From: Bacteroidota bacterium
Lineage (GTDB): Bacteria > Bacteroidota > JABWAT01
NCBI GenBank assembly: GCA_020161835.1
Contig: JAIUNL010000017.1
Coordinates: 40,947 to 104,946, forward strand
Direction: 5' to 3'
DNA: 64,000 bases
Shown piece by piece: positions 17,297 through 27,200 of the stretch. The notes beneath the pieces are model-generated. The model ran no database searches. It saw nothing but the letters and a program-made list of their open reading frames with translations, and had not been told where the DNA came from. A program made the position numbers and the translations under genes. How positions within the stretch are numbered: the stretch's first letter is position 1; every line of letters begins with the position of its first letter.

Positions 17297-17896
17297 TCAA
17301 AACAGAGAAAGAAAAACCTGAAAAAATTCGGGATACAACAGTAAAGTAACCACAAACCCGGTAATCGCACCAGTAAAGTGGGCAGAATGGTTAATGTTTC
17401 CCCAATTGTATTTTGCAGCAAGAGCAGTACCGGCAAGATAAAGAATTGCAAAAATCCAGGCCGGAATTCCAATCGGAATTAAAAAGAGGTAAATCTCAGT
17501 TTGCGGATAGAATAAAATAAAGCTGTACAGAACACCCGAAATTGCCCCTGATGCTCCAAGGCTGGCATAATTTTCATCGTTTTTGTGTTTGATAAGGGTG
17601 GGTATATCTGCAATCACAAGACTCAGAGCATAAATCAGGAAAAAGGATTGTGAACCGATTGTTTTTTCAAGCGGAAAAGCAAAAAAGTAAAACGTGACCA
17701 GATTAAAAAGTAAATGTGCCCAACTGGCATGAACAAATCCACTTGTCACAATGGTAAAATAATCTTTGCCACGGTGAATCGAAAAAGGATGAAGCATGGT
17801 TCTTCCGATGAATGCAGGATTGTACAGAAGTCCGTACAAACTGGGCAGAAGAATCAGAACCAATAAAATTGTTGAAACGGGAGCAGAATTGAACAT
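17297..17896 (-). CDS. Rhomboid-family intramembrane serine protease
   Basis: A 199-residue protein with about six membrane helices. The catalytic Ser lies in GASGAISG and the catalytic His in HSAHFTGA, the two residues of the rhomboid dyad. The HASWAHLLFN motif of the second helix is also present. Rhomboids cleave membrane-anchored substrates within or next to the bilayer; the substrate here is unknown. It stands alone, 106 bases from the secreted unknown gene downstream. Confidence 0.92.
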   Translation of the reverse strand: MFNSAPVSTILLVLILLPSLYGLLYNPAFIGRTMLHPFSIHRGKDYFTIVTSGFVHASWAHLLFNLVTFYFFAFPLEKTIGSQSFFLIYALSLVIADIPTLIKHKNDENYASLGASGAISGVLYSFILFYPQTEIYLFLIPIGIPAWIFAILYLAGTALAAKYNWGNINHSAHFTGAITGFVVTLLLYPEFFQVFLSLF

Positions 17897-17902
17897 GGAA
17901 AT

Positions 17903-17951
17903 AGTTATAAGTTATAAGTTATAAGTTATAAGTTATAAGTGGTAAGTGTAA
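17903..17951. repeat. Heptamer tandem array, five AGTTATA plus two variants
   Basis: Five exact copies of AGTTATA (17903-17937) are followed by AGTGGTA and AGTGTAA. Unlike the other arrays it lies at a gene start: its edge is seven bases upstream of the rhomboid ATG, where the promoter or leader should be, so copy number could affect expression. Confidence 0.85.
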
Positions 17952-17969
17952 AATAATGAGTTGGCTGTC

Positions 17970-17990
17970 ATCCCGGACTTGATCCGGGAT
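17970..17990. repeat. Short palindromic dispersed repeat (ATCCCGGA/TCCGGGAT)
   Basis: An 8-bp perfect stem with loop CTTGA. The sequence type is widely dispersed in bacterial intergenic DNA. It sits between the stop of ilvD and the start of the rhomboid gene. Confidence 0.6.
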
Positions 17991-18045
17991 CCATGACTTT
18001 ATGATTCATTTTTTTTAGACAACCCTTTTTCATTCAATAAAAGAA

Positions 18046-19725
18046 TTACAAATCGGTAACGCAACCCAACGAGGCTGATGAAACCAGTTTTGCATATTTG
18101 TAAAGTACACCTTCTGTAGCCGGTAAAGGAGGTTGAATCCAGGATTTTTTTCTTTCCTCAATTTCCTTTTCTGAAACTGCCACTGAAATTTCGTTCTTAT
18201 TAGCATCCAGAGTAATGATATCACCTTCTTTTACAAGACCAATCAGTCCGCCAACGTAGGCTTCCGGAGAAATATGTCCGACAACGAATCCGTGAGTTCC
18301 ACCTGAGAAACGTCCGTCAGTTATGAGTGCAACACTTTTACCCAATCCGGCGCCCATAATTGCTGCCGTAATGGAAAGCATTTCACGCATTCCGGGTCCG
18401 CCTTTCGGACCTTCATACCGGATGACCACAACATCACCCGCCACAACCTTGCCTTGTTCTATTCCAAGAAGTGCAGCTTCTTCACCATCATAAACTTTTG
18501 CAGGTCCGGTAAACGCCAAACCTTCTTTTCCGGTAATTTTGGCAACTGAACCTTCGGGTGCGAGATTTCCATATAAAATCTGAAGGTGACCTGATTTTTT
18601 AATCGGATTCGACAGAGGAAAAATGACGGGTTGATTGGGTGCCAAGTCCGGGCATTTATCCAGATTTTCTTCAAGGGTATAACCTGTACACGTCAGAACA
18701 TTTCCCTTCAATAACCCATTTTTCAGCAGTAATTTTTGTACGGCAGGAACACCGCCGATTTTATGCAGATCTTCAAAAACATATTTACCGGATGGTTTCA
18801 GGTCGGCAATAAACGGAACCTGATTTGAAACCATCTGAAAGTCATCAATAGTGAGTTTTACATGTGCTGAATGTGCCATTGCAAGAAGGTGAAGAACCGC
18901 ATTGGTTGAACCGCCAAGAGCAATGACAACGGCAATCGCATTCAGAAAAGCATCACGGGTCATGATATCCCGAGGTTTAATATCTTTTTCAAGCAGATTG
19001 AGAATTGCCTTTCCGGCATTCCGGCATTCAGCATATTTCTCTTTTGAATCAGCTGGTAAAGAAGAACTATATGGAAGTGACATTCCCAATGTTTCAATAG
19101 CTGAAGCCATTGTATTTGCAGTGTACATCCCGCCACAAGCTCCCTGTCCCGGACAGGCATGTTTTAAAACATCACACATTTCAAGTTCTGTTATATTTCC
19201 AGAAAGAAATTCTCCATAACTTTCAAATGCTGAAACCACATCGAGTTTTCTATCACCCAAATGTCCTGCTCTGATAGTTCCGCCATAAATCATGATTGAA
19301 GGGCGGTTAATTCTCGCCATTGCAATCAAAGATCCCGGTATATTTTTATCACAACCCGGAAGTGAAATATTTGCATCATACCATTGTGCACGCATCACGG
19401 TTTCGATAGAATCTGCAATCACATCACGTGATGGAAGTGAGGCCTTCATGCCCTGAGTTCCCATTGAAATTCCGTCACTTACTCCAATGGTGTGAAAAAT
19501 AAGCCCAACCAGTCCGGCTTCATTAACACCCTTTTTAACTTCAAGTGCCAGTTCATTTAGGTGCATGTTGCACGGATTTCCATCCCAACCCATACTGGCA
19601 ATTCCAACCTGTGGCTTTTTCATGTCATCATCAGTTAAACCGATGCCATATAACATGGCCTTAGATCCAACCTGACTTTGCTTTTCTGTAAGTTCTGAAC
19701 TGAATTTGTTAAGTTTTTCAGACAT
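18046..19725 (-). CDS. ilvD: Dihydroxy-acid dehydratase
   Basis: A 559-residue iron-sulfur enzyme of the IlvD/Edd family. It dehydrates 2,3-dihydroxy-isovalerate and -methylvalerate to the 2-oxoacids that precede valine and isoleucine. Cluster-binding cysteines are seen in [14 protein letters not shown] and [23 protein letters not shown] and [10 protein letters not shown] are family signatures. Length is normal. No other ilv gene is adjacent, so it is probably expressed alone. The 2-oxoacids it makes are also substrates of the oxidoreductase at 20083 and the dehydrogenase complex at 46597-51939. Confidence 0.95.
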   Translation of the reverse strand: MSEKLNKFSSELTEKQSQVGSKAMLYGIGLTDDDMKKPQVGIASMGWDGNPCNMHLNELALEVKKGVNEAGLVGLIFHTIGVSDGISMGTQGMKASLPSRDVIADSIETVMRAQWYDANISLPGCDKNIPGSLIAMARINRPSIMIYGGTIRAGHLGDRKLDVVSAFESYGEFLSGNITELEMCDVLKHACPGQGACGGMYTANTMASAIETLGMSLPYSSSLPADSKEKYAECRNAGKAILNLLEKDIKPRDIMTRDAFLNAIAVVIALGGSTNAVLHLLAMAHSAHVKLTIDDFQMVSNQVPFIADLKPSGKYVFEDLHKIGGVPAVQKLLLKNGLLKGNVLTCTGYTLEENLDKCPDLAPNQPVIFPLSNPIKKSGHLQILYGNLAPEGSVAKITGKEGLAFTGPAKVYDGEEAALLGIEQGKVVAGDVVVIRYEGPKGGPGMREMLSITAAIMGAGLGKSVALITDGRFSGGTHGFVVGHISPEAYVGGLIGLVKEGDIITLDANKNEISVAVSEKEIEERKKSWIQPPLPATEGVLYKYAKLVSSASLGCVTDL

Positions 19726-20082
19726 GGTAAATTGTTTCTTTTATTTGTTGAAAAATTGTGTGTTAATAAACCTGCAGAAATACCCGACCAGTTTATCGAT
19801 TTATTTCTCAAAATAAGAATTTTATATTTTCCGATGAAACCTCTTTCTTAAAATCTTTAGGTAATATTCAAAAAAACTTCCTTTTGTTAAGTCTTGAGTG
19901 TATCAACTTTTCATCATTCCGCAGATCAATAAACATTCCTTACTTATTATTTTACAAGTACTTAGCTGTAGTTATTCTTCTAATTATAATCCGATTAGTT
20001 TTCCCGGGAAACCTATTATTTATTGTGAAAATGGGGTAATTTTATGGCAACTAAATTCACTTCATCCACAAGGAGGAAGACA
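19726..20082 (+). other. 357-base divergent gap between ilvD and the oxoacid oxidoreductase operon
   Basis: No gene is seen. The gap contains a TATAAT at 19985-19990 without a matching -35 element, a 12-base perfect palindrome at 20000-20011 and a strong AGGAGG at 20071-20076 for the downstream gene. No TAnnTTTG box is present on the plus strand. Confidence 0.5.
20000..20011. promoter_or_regulatory. Perfect palindrome TTTCCCGGGAAA, candidate operator
   Basis: The 12-base inverted repeat lies 10 bases after a TATAAT and 71 bases before the start codon at 20083, a position suited to a dimeric regulator. The regulator is unknown. Confidence 0.35.
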
Positions 20083-21480
20083 ATGCCAAATTCACGAGAG
20101 AACCTTTTACCGGCTGTAGATCCCGCCTATTGTAAAGGGTGTGCCAGGTGCATCGATGCCTGTTTGCATAATTGCATCGAAATGGGAAATGAAATTAATC
20201 CTCTGACCGGTTTGACTCCGGTCATTCTTCATCTTGAAGATTGTACCCATTGCGGATTGTGTGTGACTGCTTGCCCGGAACCGTATGGACTTCACATGGA
20301 TTCGATAACAGATGATTACTCTGCAGTTCGTCCTGAAACCTTTGATGGTGTTGTTAAAACCCGTCCAAAAGCAGCTTCAATTCCCTCAACGAAAATCCCC
20401 ATCGATCCGGGAAAACCCATTCTGATCAAAGGAACTTATGCATCATCCATTGGTGCAGTATTGGCCGGTTGCCGCCATTTTTACGGTTACCCGATTACTC
20501 CTTCAACTGAAGGAGCTGAATTGATGGCAAAATTGCTCCCGAATCTGGATGGAATTTTCATTCAGGCAGTTTCTGAAGTTGCTGCCATCAATATGCTTTA
20601 CGGTACAGGTGGTGCAGGACTTCCCTGTATGACGTTCACATCCTCACCTGGATTTTCTCTGATGCTTGAGGGAATTTCGTATATGATCGGGTCTGAAGTT
20701 CCTTCAGTAATTGTTAATATTATGCGTGGCGGACCTGGTCTTGGAAATATTGCACCTGAACAGAGTGATTTAAAATTGGTTTGTCATGGTTTGGGTCACG
20801 GAAACACACAATGTGTTGTTCTTGCACCGGCAACTCCTCAGGAAATGCTGGATTTAACCATGCTCGCTTTTGACCTGACTTTTAAATACAGAAATCCGGT
20901 TATTATTATCGGCGATGGATATCTGGGGCAAATAACAGGAAAAGTTTCTCTTCCCGATTACATGATTCAACCGGGACTTCCTGATTGGGCCGTTTATGGC
21001 GATGCAGGTCATCGTGGGAATCTGATTGCTTCAATTGACATTACCGAACCGGACCTGGAAGCAAGAAACATAAGACTGAATCATAAATATGACACGATGA
21101 TCAAGGCTGAGCAACGGTCTGATTCTTTCTTCTGTGAGGATGCTGAGATTTTATTGGTTGCAATGAATACACCCGCCCAAATGGCAAAAGGTGCTGTTCA
21201 GCAATTAAGGAGTGAAGGTGTAAAAGTAGGCTTATTCCGACCCATCACAGCCTGGCCTTTTCCTGTTGATGCACTTGCAAAACTAATTCCACAAATCCGT
21301 CAGATTGTTGTGGTTGAAGCCAGTAACGGTCAGTTGGAGGATGAAATCAGACTTTCATTGAGTAAAGCTGGCGTTACCCAATTGCCACCTATAAGTTTTG
21401 TAAGAAGATTTGGTGGGATTCTTCCGCAGACCCACGAAATTGTTGAGAAAATTCACGCACTGGAAGGAGTTGTAGCATGA
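20083..21480 (+). CDS. 2-oxoacid:ferredoxin oxidoreductase, ferredoxin-alpha fusion subunit
   Basis: A 465-residue fusion. The first 70 residues hold two 4Fe-4S ferredoxin motifs (CKGCARCIDAC and CTHCGLCVTAC). The rest is the alpha subunit of the pyruvate/2-oxoisovalerate oxidoreductase family (YPITPSTEGAE, FTSSPGFSLMLEG, MRGGPGLGNIAPEQSD). With its partner it should oxidatively decarboxylate a 2-oxoacid to acyl-CoA, passing electrons to ferredoxin. It is closest in pattern to VorB-type subunits, but substrate choice is not certain. I chose the ATG at 20083 because AGGAGG lies six bases upstream; the frame opens at 20044. It overlaps the next gene by ATGA. Confidence 0.88.
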   Translation: MPNSRENLLPAVDPAYCKGCARCIDACLHNCIEMGNEINPLTGLTPVILHLEDCTHCGLCVTACPEPYGLHMDSITDDYSAVRPETFDGVVKTRPKAASIPSTKIPIDPGKPILIKGTYASSIGAVLAGCRHFYGYPITPSTEGAELMAKLLPNLDGIFIQAVSEVAAINMLYGTGGAGLPCMTFTSSPGFSLMLEGISYMIGSEVPSVIVNIMRGGPGLGNIAPEQSDLKLVCHGLGHGNTQCVVLAPATPQEMLDLTMLAFDLTFKYRNPVIIIGDGYLGQITGKVSLPDYMIQPGLPDWAVYGDAGHRGNLIASIDITEPDLEARNIRLNHKYDTMIKAEQRSDSFFCEDAEILLVAMNTPAQMAKGAVQQLRSEGVKVGLFRPITAWPFPVDALAKLIPQIRQIVVVEASNGQLEDEIRLSLSKAGVTQLPPISFVRRFGGILPQTHEIVEKIHALEGVVA

Positions 21481-22901
21481 GCGCATTTTATAATACCTTT
21501 GAACGCCATTCACATGGTGAAGGATTAAAAGGCCACTCAACTCATTACTGTCCGGGTTGTGGTCATGGTTTGGCTCATAAGTTTCTAGCAGAAAGTATCG
21601 ATGAACTGGGTATTCAGGACCGCACCATTGCCATTTCTCCGGTAGGATGTTCAGTATTCCTCTATTATTATATGGATGTAGGAAACTCTCAGGCTGCACA
21701 TGGCCGTGCTCCGGCAGTTGCAATCGGACACAAAATGGCAAATCCAAATTCTATTGTGGTAAGCTATCAGGGGGATGGAGATTTAGCTTCAATCGGGCTT
21801 GCTGAAATTATTTCCGCTGCACAAATGGGATTGCCCATTTCAGTCATTTTTGTGAATAATGCAATTTACGGTATGACAGGTGGACAAATGGCACCAACTA
21901 CTTTAAAGGGAATGAAAACAATGACTTCCCCTTATGGCCGTAACGAAAACATGGGATCCCCACTCAAAATGGCGGAACTCATTGCCCAAATGGATTCCCC
22001 TATTTATGTTGAACGGGTTGCCCTTTTTGATTCCAAACAAAGAATCCGTGCAAAAAAAGCGATAAAAAAAGCTTTACAGATTCAGGTTGAAAACAAAGGA
22101 TTTTCTTTTGTTGAAGTTCTGGCAGAATGTCCGACTCACCTTCATCTTTCACCTTCTGATGCTCAGGATTGGGTAAAAAACTCAATGCTGCCTGTCTTCC
22201 CTCTTGGTGTTAAAAAAGATGTTGAACCGACACATATCTTCAGCTTTGAAAAACCATCATTTGAATCTGCAAAATTACTTAGTCTCATTGGGGCAACTGC
22301 AGAAGATGTTCCAAAATTTGCTGATACTTTTCCAAAACATATCGATCCGCTTGATATCAGCTTAAAATTGGCAGGTTCTGGCGGGGATGGAGCACAAACA
22401 GCTGCCCTTCTGATTACAAGAACAGCGATAAATGAAGGTTTTGATTCAACACATATTCCAAGCTACGGTCCTGAATCAAGAGGTGGAACGAGTTATGCTG
22501 ACGTTCATATTGCCGAAATGGAGGTTCTCTCTCCATCAGCACCAGATCCCCATATCCTGATTGCTTTCAATCAGCCAAGTATGGATAAATTTGCACCAAA
22601 GGTTAGAGAAAACGGGATCATTATTGGCGACAGTACCGTTATTCATACAATGCCTGCCATTGACCCTACTGTTAAAATTGTGATGGTTCCAATGTCAGCA
22701 ATTGCAACTGAACTTGGCAAAATCATGGTAAAGAATGTAGTTGCACTCGGGGCACTTCAGGCGGCTACCGGATTATTTCCGGAGCAGTCTTTCCTAACTG
22801 CAATTCAACAGGGGTTAAAGGACAAGAAGGAATTATTTCCTCTAAACGTAGAAGCTTTCCATCGGGGTATGGAAGCAGCTCTGAAATCTGAAAAAATATA
22901 A
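21477..22901 (+). CDS. 2-oxoacid:ferredoxin oxidoreductase, beta-gamma fusion subunit
   Basis: A 474-residue fusion. Residues 1-270 are the thiamine-diphosphate-binding beta subunit (HYCPGCGHG, SPVGCSVF, and the GDGDLASIG thiamine motif with VNNAIYGMTGGQ). Residues about 300-474 are the gamma subunit (GSGGDGAQTAA, PSYGPESRGG). Together with the upstream gene all four functional modules sit in two polypeptides. The start overlaps the previous stop, so synthesis is coupled. A strong hairpin follows the stop. The substrate may be 2-oxoisovalerate, 2-oxoglutarate or pyruvate; the sequence alone does not decide. Confidence 0.88.
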   Translation: MSAFYNTFERHSHGEGLKGHSTHYCPGCGHGLAHKFLAESIDELGIQDRTIAISPVGCSVFLYYYMDVGNSQAAHGRAPAVAIGHKMANPNSIVVSYQGDGDLASIGLAEIISAAQMGLPISVIFVNNAIYGMTGGQMAPTTLKGMKTMTSPYGRNENMGSPLKMAELIAQMDSPIYVERVALFDSKQRIRAKKAIKKALQIQVENKGFSFVEVLAECPTHLHLSPSDAQDWVKNSMLPVFPLGVKKDVEPTHIFSFEKPSFESAKLLSLIGATAEDVPKFADTFPKHIDPLDISLKLAGSGGDGAQTAALLITRTAINEGFDSTHIPSYGPESRGGTSYADVHIAEMEVLSPSAPDPHILIAFNQPSMDKFAPKVRENGIIIGDSTVIHTMPAIDPTVKIVMVPMSAIATELGKIMVKNVVALGALQAATGLFPEQSFLTAIQQGLKDKKELFPLNVEAFHRGMEAALKSEKI

Positions 22902-22908
22902 ACGTATA

Positions 22909-22947
22909 TTGAGTCTGTCCGGAATTATTTTGGCCGGACAGACTCAA
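22909..22947 (+). terminator. Strong hairpin after the oxoacid oxidoreductase operon
   Basis: A 14-bp perfect stem (TTGAGTCTGTCCGG and its complement) with an 11-base loop, starting seven bases after the stop codon. There is no T run, so it may stabilise mRNA or end transcription with help. Confidence 0.6.
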
Positions 22948-23071
22948 CCATTAATCAAAATGATTACAATTGGTCATTTTCTGAGATAGAAAGTTTATAC
23001 CATTTTAAATAATTTATTAGTATTTAGCGTACCCGTATCCCTTACCCCACACCCCGATCACATAACACATG

Positions 23072-23106
23072 CCACTTACCACTTTTCCCTCGTCCCCTGT
23101 CACGGG
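23072..23106. repeat. Heptad array abutting the KAS III stop codon
   Basis: CCACTTA, CCACTTT, TCCCTCG, TCCCCTG and TCACGGG run in register, and the last unit contains the stop codon (23100-23102) of the minus-strand gene. Confidence 0.6.
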
Positions 23107-24179
23107 ACTTTGTAAACCATTGCTGAAATACTCATTCCTGATCCAACAGCAGCAAAAACAATAGTGTCACCCGGATTAAATTCATATCCCTCTAACTTAC
23201 CTCTATTAATCAAATCATACAAGGTCGGCACAGAAGCAACAGCATTGTTTCCCAACCATGAAATAATCAAAGGTAAAAATCCATCAGGATATGTTTCCTG
23301 CCCGTCCAGCTTGAATAATCTGGCAGTAATTGCCTCCAGCATTTTGGTATTGGCCTGGTGGATGAGCAGCATCTTGATATCAGAAAGGGTAAGTCCTGCT
23401 TTTTTTATGGTTTGATAAATTGCAGTTGGAACATTGTCCAACGCATATTCATAAAGTTTTGGTCCATCCATTTTCACATACAGATTTTGTTGATCATGAT
23501 CCGGATTATATGAAGGACCCATTTTTAAAAGCAAATTGTGCTCAAAACTATCCGTTCGGGTTAGACTGGCCAGAATCCCAACCCCTGATTTCCCTTCCAA
23601 TCTTTCAAGAATGACAGCACCAGCACCATCTGAAAAAATCATTGAATCACGGTCATAGGGGTCTGAAACCCTTGAAAGTGTCTCAACACCAATGACGAGA
23701 GCCAATTTCCCATTTTCTGAGTCAAGCCAGTTCTTTGCCTGAATCAAACCTAATATCCAGGCAGGACAGCCAAAATTAATATCATAAGCAATACAATATG
23801 GATTTACAATTCCAAGTTTAGCCTTAATTCTTGATGCAACACTGGGGATCAGATCACCACGATTGGTTCCCTCCTGAATATCACCAAAGTTTTGAGCACA
23901 AATAATCAGGTCTATACTTTCTTTATTTTTCCCACTTTTTTCAAGTGCATCTACCGCTGCAAAAAAACCTAAATCGGAAGTTACATGTCCAGATTCAATC
24001 CATCTTCGCTCATTAATACCGGTAATCTTTGCAAATTTACTAATCACGAGTTCATTTTGTGATTGAATTCTTTTTTTACTCCTGTCATAAAAATGTGAGG
24101 GTGAAAAGTGCTGATTCGAGATTGAACCTTTAGGGATAAAAGACCCGGAACCGGCGATAATGAATGAATTACTTGTCAT
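23100..24179 (-). CDS. 3-oxoacyl-ACP synthase III-like condensing enzyme
   Basis: A 359-residue thiolase-fold enzyme. The FabH-type triad is present: Cys in FGCPAW (about 150), His in IHQAN (about 265) and Asn in WLGNNAVAS (about 310). FabH primes fatty acid synthesis by condensing acyl-CoA with malonyl-ACP, and some homologues make ketones, olefins or other natural products. Sequence around the pocket does not let me choose. A branched-chain acyl-CoA primer would fit the two 2-oxoacid-oxidising systems in the window, but that is inference. It is monocistronic with its own -7 box. Confidence 0.88.
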   Translation of the reverse strand: MTSNSFIIAGSGSFIPKGSISNQHFSPSHFYDRSKKRIQSQNELVISKFAKITGINERRWIESGHVTSDLGFFAAVDALEKSGKNKESIDLIICAQNFGDIQEGTNRGDLIPSVASRIKAKLGIVNPYCIAYDINFGCPAWILGLIQAKNWLDSENGKLALVIGVETLSRVSDPYDRDSMIFSDGAGAVILERLEGKSGVGILASLTRTDSFEHNLLLKMGPSYNPDHDQQNLYVKMDGPKLYEYALDNVPTAIYQTIKKAGLTLSDIKMLLIHQANTKMLEAITARLFKLDGQETYPDGFLPLIISWLGNNAVASVPTLYDLINRGKLEGYEFNPGDTIVFAAVGSGMSISAMVYKVP

Positions 24180-24224
24180 TTCTGTTTAAAAACCTATCAA
24201 AGAATATAAAGGAAAAAGATAAAC

Positions 24225-24232
24225 CAAAAATA
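24225..24232 (-). promoter_or_regulatory. -7 box (TATTTTTG) for the KAS III-like gene
   Basis: A full TAnnTTTG match on the minus strand 46 bases before the ATG at 24179, just past the terminator of the upstream giant gene. Confidence 0.45.
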
Positions 24233-24246
24233 GGAATTGTATAAAC

Positions 24247-24274
24247 AAAAAAGGCAGCCGAGGCTGCCTTTTTT
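24247..24274 (-). terminator. Rho-independent terminator after the giant surface-protein gene
   Basis: GGCAGCC (24253-24259) pairs with GGCTGCC (24262-24268), with A and T runs on either side. It lies 20 bases past the stop codon at 24294. Confidence 0.85.
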
Positions 24275-24293
24275 GTTTTCTGTCCCAGGTATA

Positions 24294-27200
24294 TTACTTG
24301 AGCAGAATCATTTTTTGAGTTTTCACATAACCATCTGTAACAATTCGAACAAAATACTGTCCGGTTGCAACGATATTTCCACTACGATCACGACCATCCC
24401 ACACGACATCATAAAAATTAGGTTTCATGATTTCATTTTTGAGTGTTCTGATTTCCTGACCCATAATGTTGTAAATGATCATGCTTACACGTTGCTCTTT
24501 AGCCACATCAATCGGAATTGTTGTAGATGGGTTGAACGGATTTGGATAGTTATGGTATAAGGAGAATTCTTTAGGAGCTTCAAACATAACTGAATTCAAA
24601 TCCTTCTTATATTCAGTACCATCATAATCGATACTTACAAGGCGGTATTTGTATTGGAATCCAACCATTGCCGATTTATCCATGTAGGTATATTTACTTC
24701 TGCTTGAAGTTGTTCCTGCACCACCGAGTTTGCCAATTTCACCAAAATCAAGACTGTCACTTTCAGTTACAGTAGATCTTTCAATCCGCCATTGGCTGTT
24801 TCCGGTTTCAGACTCAGTTTCCCATTTCACCTCTATACCACCACGTCTTGCTGTAATTGTACTTCCAGCAAATTCGACAGGAAGACTTGATTCATCAACT
24901 GCATTTGAAAGGAACCATGTACCTGCAAGGTTAGCACCCAATGCATTTCTGGTTGCAAGCCGTGTTGTTCCATTTACCGCATTATTTGCAAATGGGGTAT
25001 AAACAAGTCCAACTTTTCTCCAGAAGTTCAATGTTGCATCAGCAATTTGTCCATTTTGATCATTAGCACCCCAATATTGGGTCATAGCAACATTATTTGC
25101 AGTACCTGTTGGAGTTACGACATAATAACGTTGAATAACGATTTTTTTGAGAGGATCAAAATAACCGTCAAATAGCTGAACATTCACACTTGTAACTGTA
25201 CCACGGTCAGTAAAATTCAGAACCAGGTCATTACCGAATGTAAAGCTTGTATTCGCAGCAACAGCTTGAGTTTCGTTAAATAACCACCTAACAAAACCTC
25301 TTCCATCAGTTCCAACTACATCATTTTCATAACGGGCGCCAGAAAAAGCACCTTTATAATTGTTAACAATATAGCTACCTGTATTCGCAGAGATATTATA
25401 TGTTGGTCCTCCTGTGAAATTCATTCCATCAAACTGAAGTGTCTGGTTGTTTTCAAGTCGTAAGTAAGCTAAAGCATCACTCTTACCATTGGCAAACTGC
25501 ACATTGTCCAGTTTATTGCTGGCATTGATTGTTGCACCGCTTCTCACTCTTAAACCATAACCACCAGTTGCCCCAACATAGCTAAAAATAGCATTTTTGG
25601 CATTAAGAGTTCCACCAGACAAGACATCAACCTGGTAGTAGCTAGATCCGTTTTCACTGGTAACAGTTGCATTTGCTACAGTACTGGCTCCGACGGCTGT
25701 AAGTGTACCACCACTGTTTACCGTAACAACAGTACCATTCGAAAGTCTAACGTCCGTATTTGAATTGACAGTCATGGTGCCAGATACCCCAATAACCGCA
25801 GATTGGATAGTAGAAAACCCGTTGGTAAAAGATCCGCCGGTAGCAATGTTTAAGTTATAGGTACCAGCAGAAACATAGGTTACAAGTGCCCTGTTTGAAA
25901 GTCCAGTTCCAACAGCACTCAATGAACCGGTTACTGTATTTGTAGTTCCTGGATAGAACTTCATTTGGGAACCTGCATCTACTGAAAGAGTACCAGATGA
26001 ACCAACCGATACATTATCAGAAGCATCATTGCCTGAAGAAACTATTTTACCATTAACAAACAGTGTTCCACTCGTTACCGTTAATGCTCCTGTTAGGGAA
26101 AGGTTAGAGTTAAGTGTAATAATATTTGCTGGGTTTGATTTGTTTACAACAAGATTATTAAAGCTTTGATTGTTTGTTGTAAGATTAAAGTTACCAGAAC
26201 CACCAAATGTAACCGTTCCGGATCCTGCAGTGAAAGTTGCTGCTGTATTGGTCCAGGTTCCCAACAAGTTAATGTTGAGTGCACCAACAGCAAAAGTTCC
26301 AGCAGTTAGAGTAAGATTATTACTCAGTGTCAGGTTATTTGTCGTTAAAGTAACTGAACCGCCACCCGTTTTATTGATAACAAGTGCATACAATGAACTT
26401 GTGCGTGGATCCAGGGTTTTAGTACCGGTTCCATTCATTGTTATAGTCCCAGAACGGCTAGTAAGAAGTCCTGTACCGGTAATGCTAAGATTTCCACCAA
26501 TATTAAGAGCATAATTATTAGTAGTTACATCTAAAGTACCTGCACTGATTGTTAAATTATTCGTAACAGTCAAAGCTGCCGAGAGATTAAATGTTGATGC
26601 ACCACTTAGTGTCAGGTTATAAAGTGATGAACCCCCATTCGAAATAGTTTTGGTTCCCGAAGCTGAAGTGAGAACAACCGTTCCCGTTCCGGCAGTAAAG
26701 GTACCCGAGTTTGTAAATGAATTACCAACTGTAATGGTAGACCCACCGGCTATTAGTGTTCCACTATTTGATAGAATATTACTTACTACCAGAGTAGCAC
26801 TACCAGATAGGGTTAATGTGGCACCACCATTGATAGTAACATTTTTGGCAGCCGCATCATCTGCAGCATCAATAGTTGGAGCAAATGGTGTTCCTGAAGG
26901 AATGGTAACAACCAGATTTGCAACATCAACATGCGCGGTACGAGGATAGTCTGCAGGAACGCCAACACCATCAAACCAGTTATTCACGTTACCCCAGTCA
27001 GTATCAACTGCACCAGTCCAGGTAAAAGTACTACCCGAAGATGACCAACGGATCGCACCAGTTGTAGGACTTTGGGATGTATTATCATCCTCATAGAGAT
27101 AACCACTTAAAGAACCACCAGCATCACGGAATTCCATAATATTGGCACCACTTGTTCTTCTTACATTGTAAAGTGGTCCTGAGTTAAATGTAACATCATT

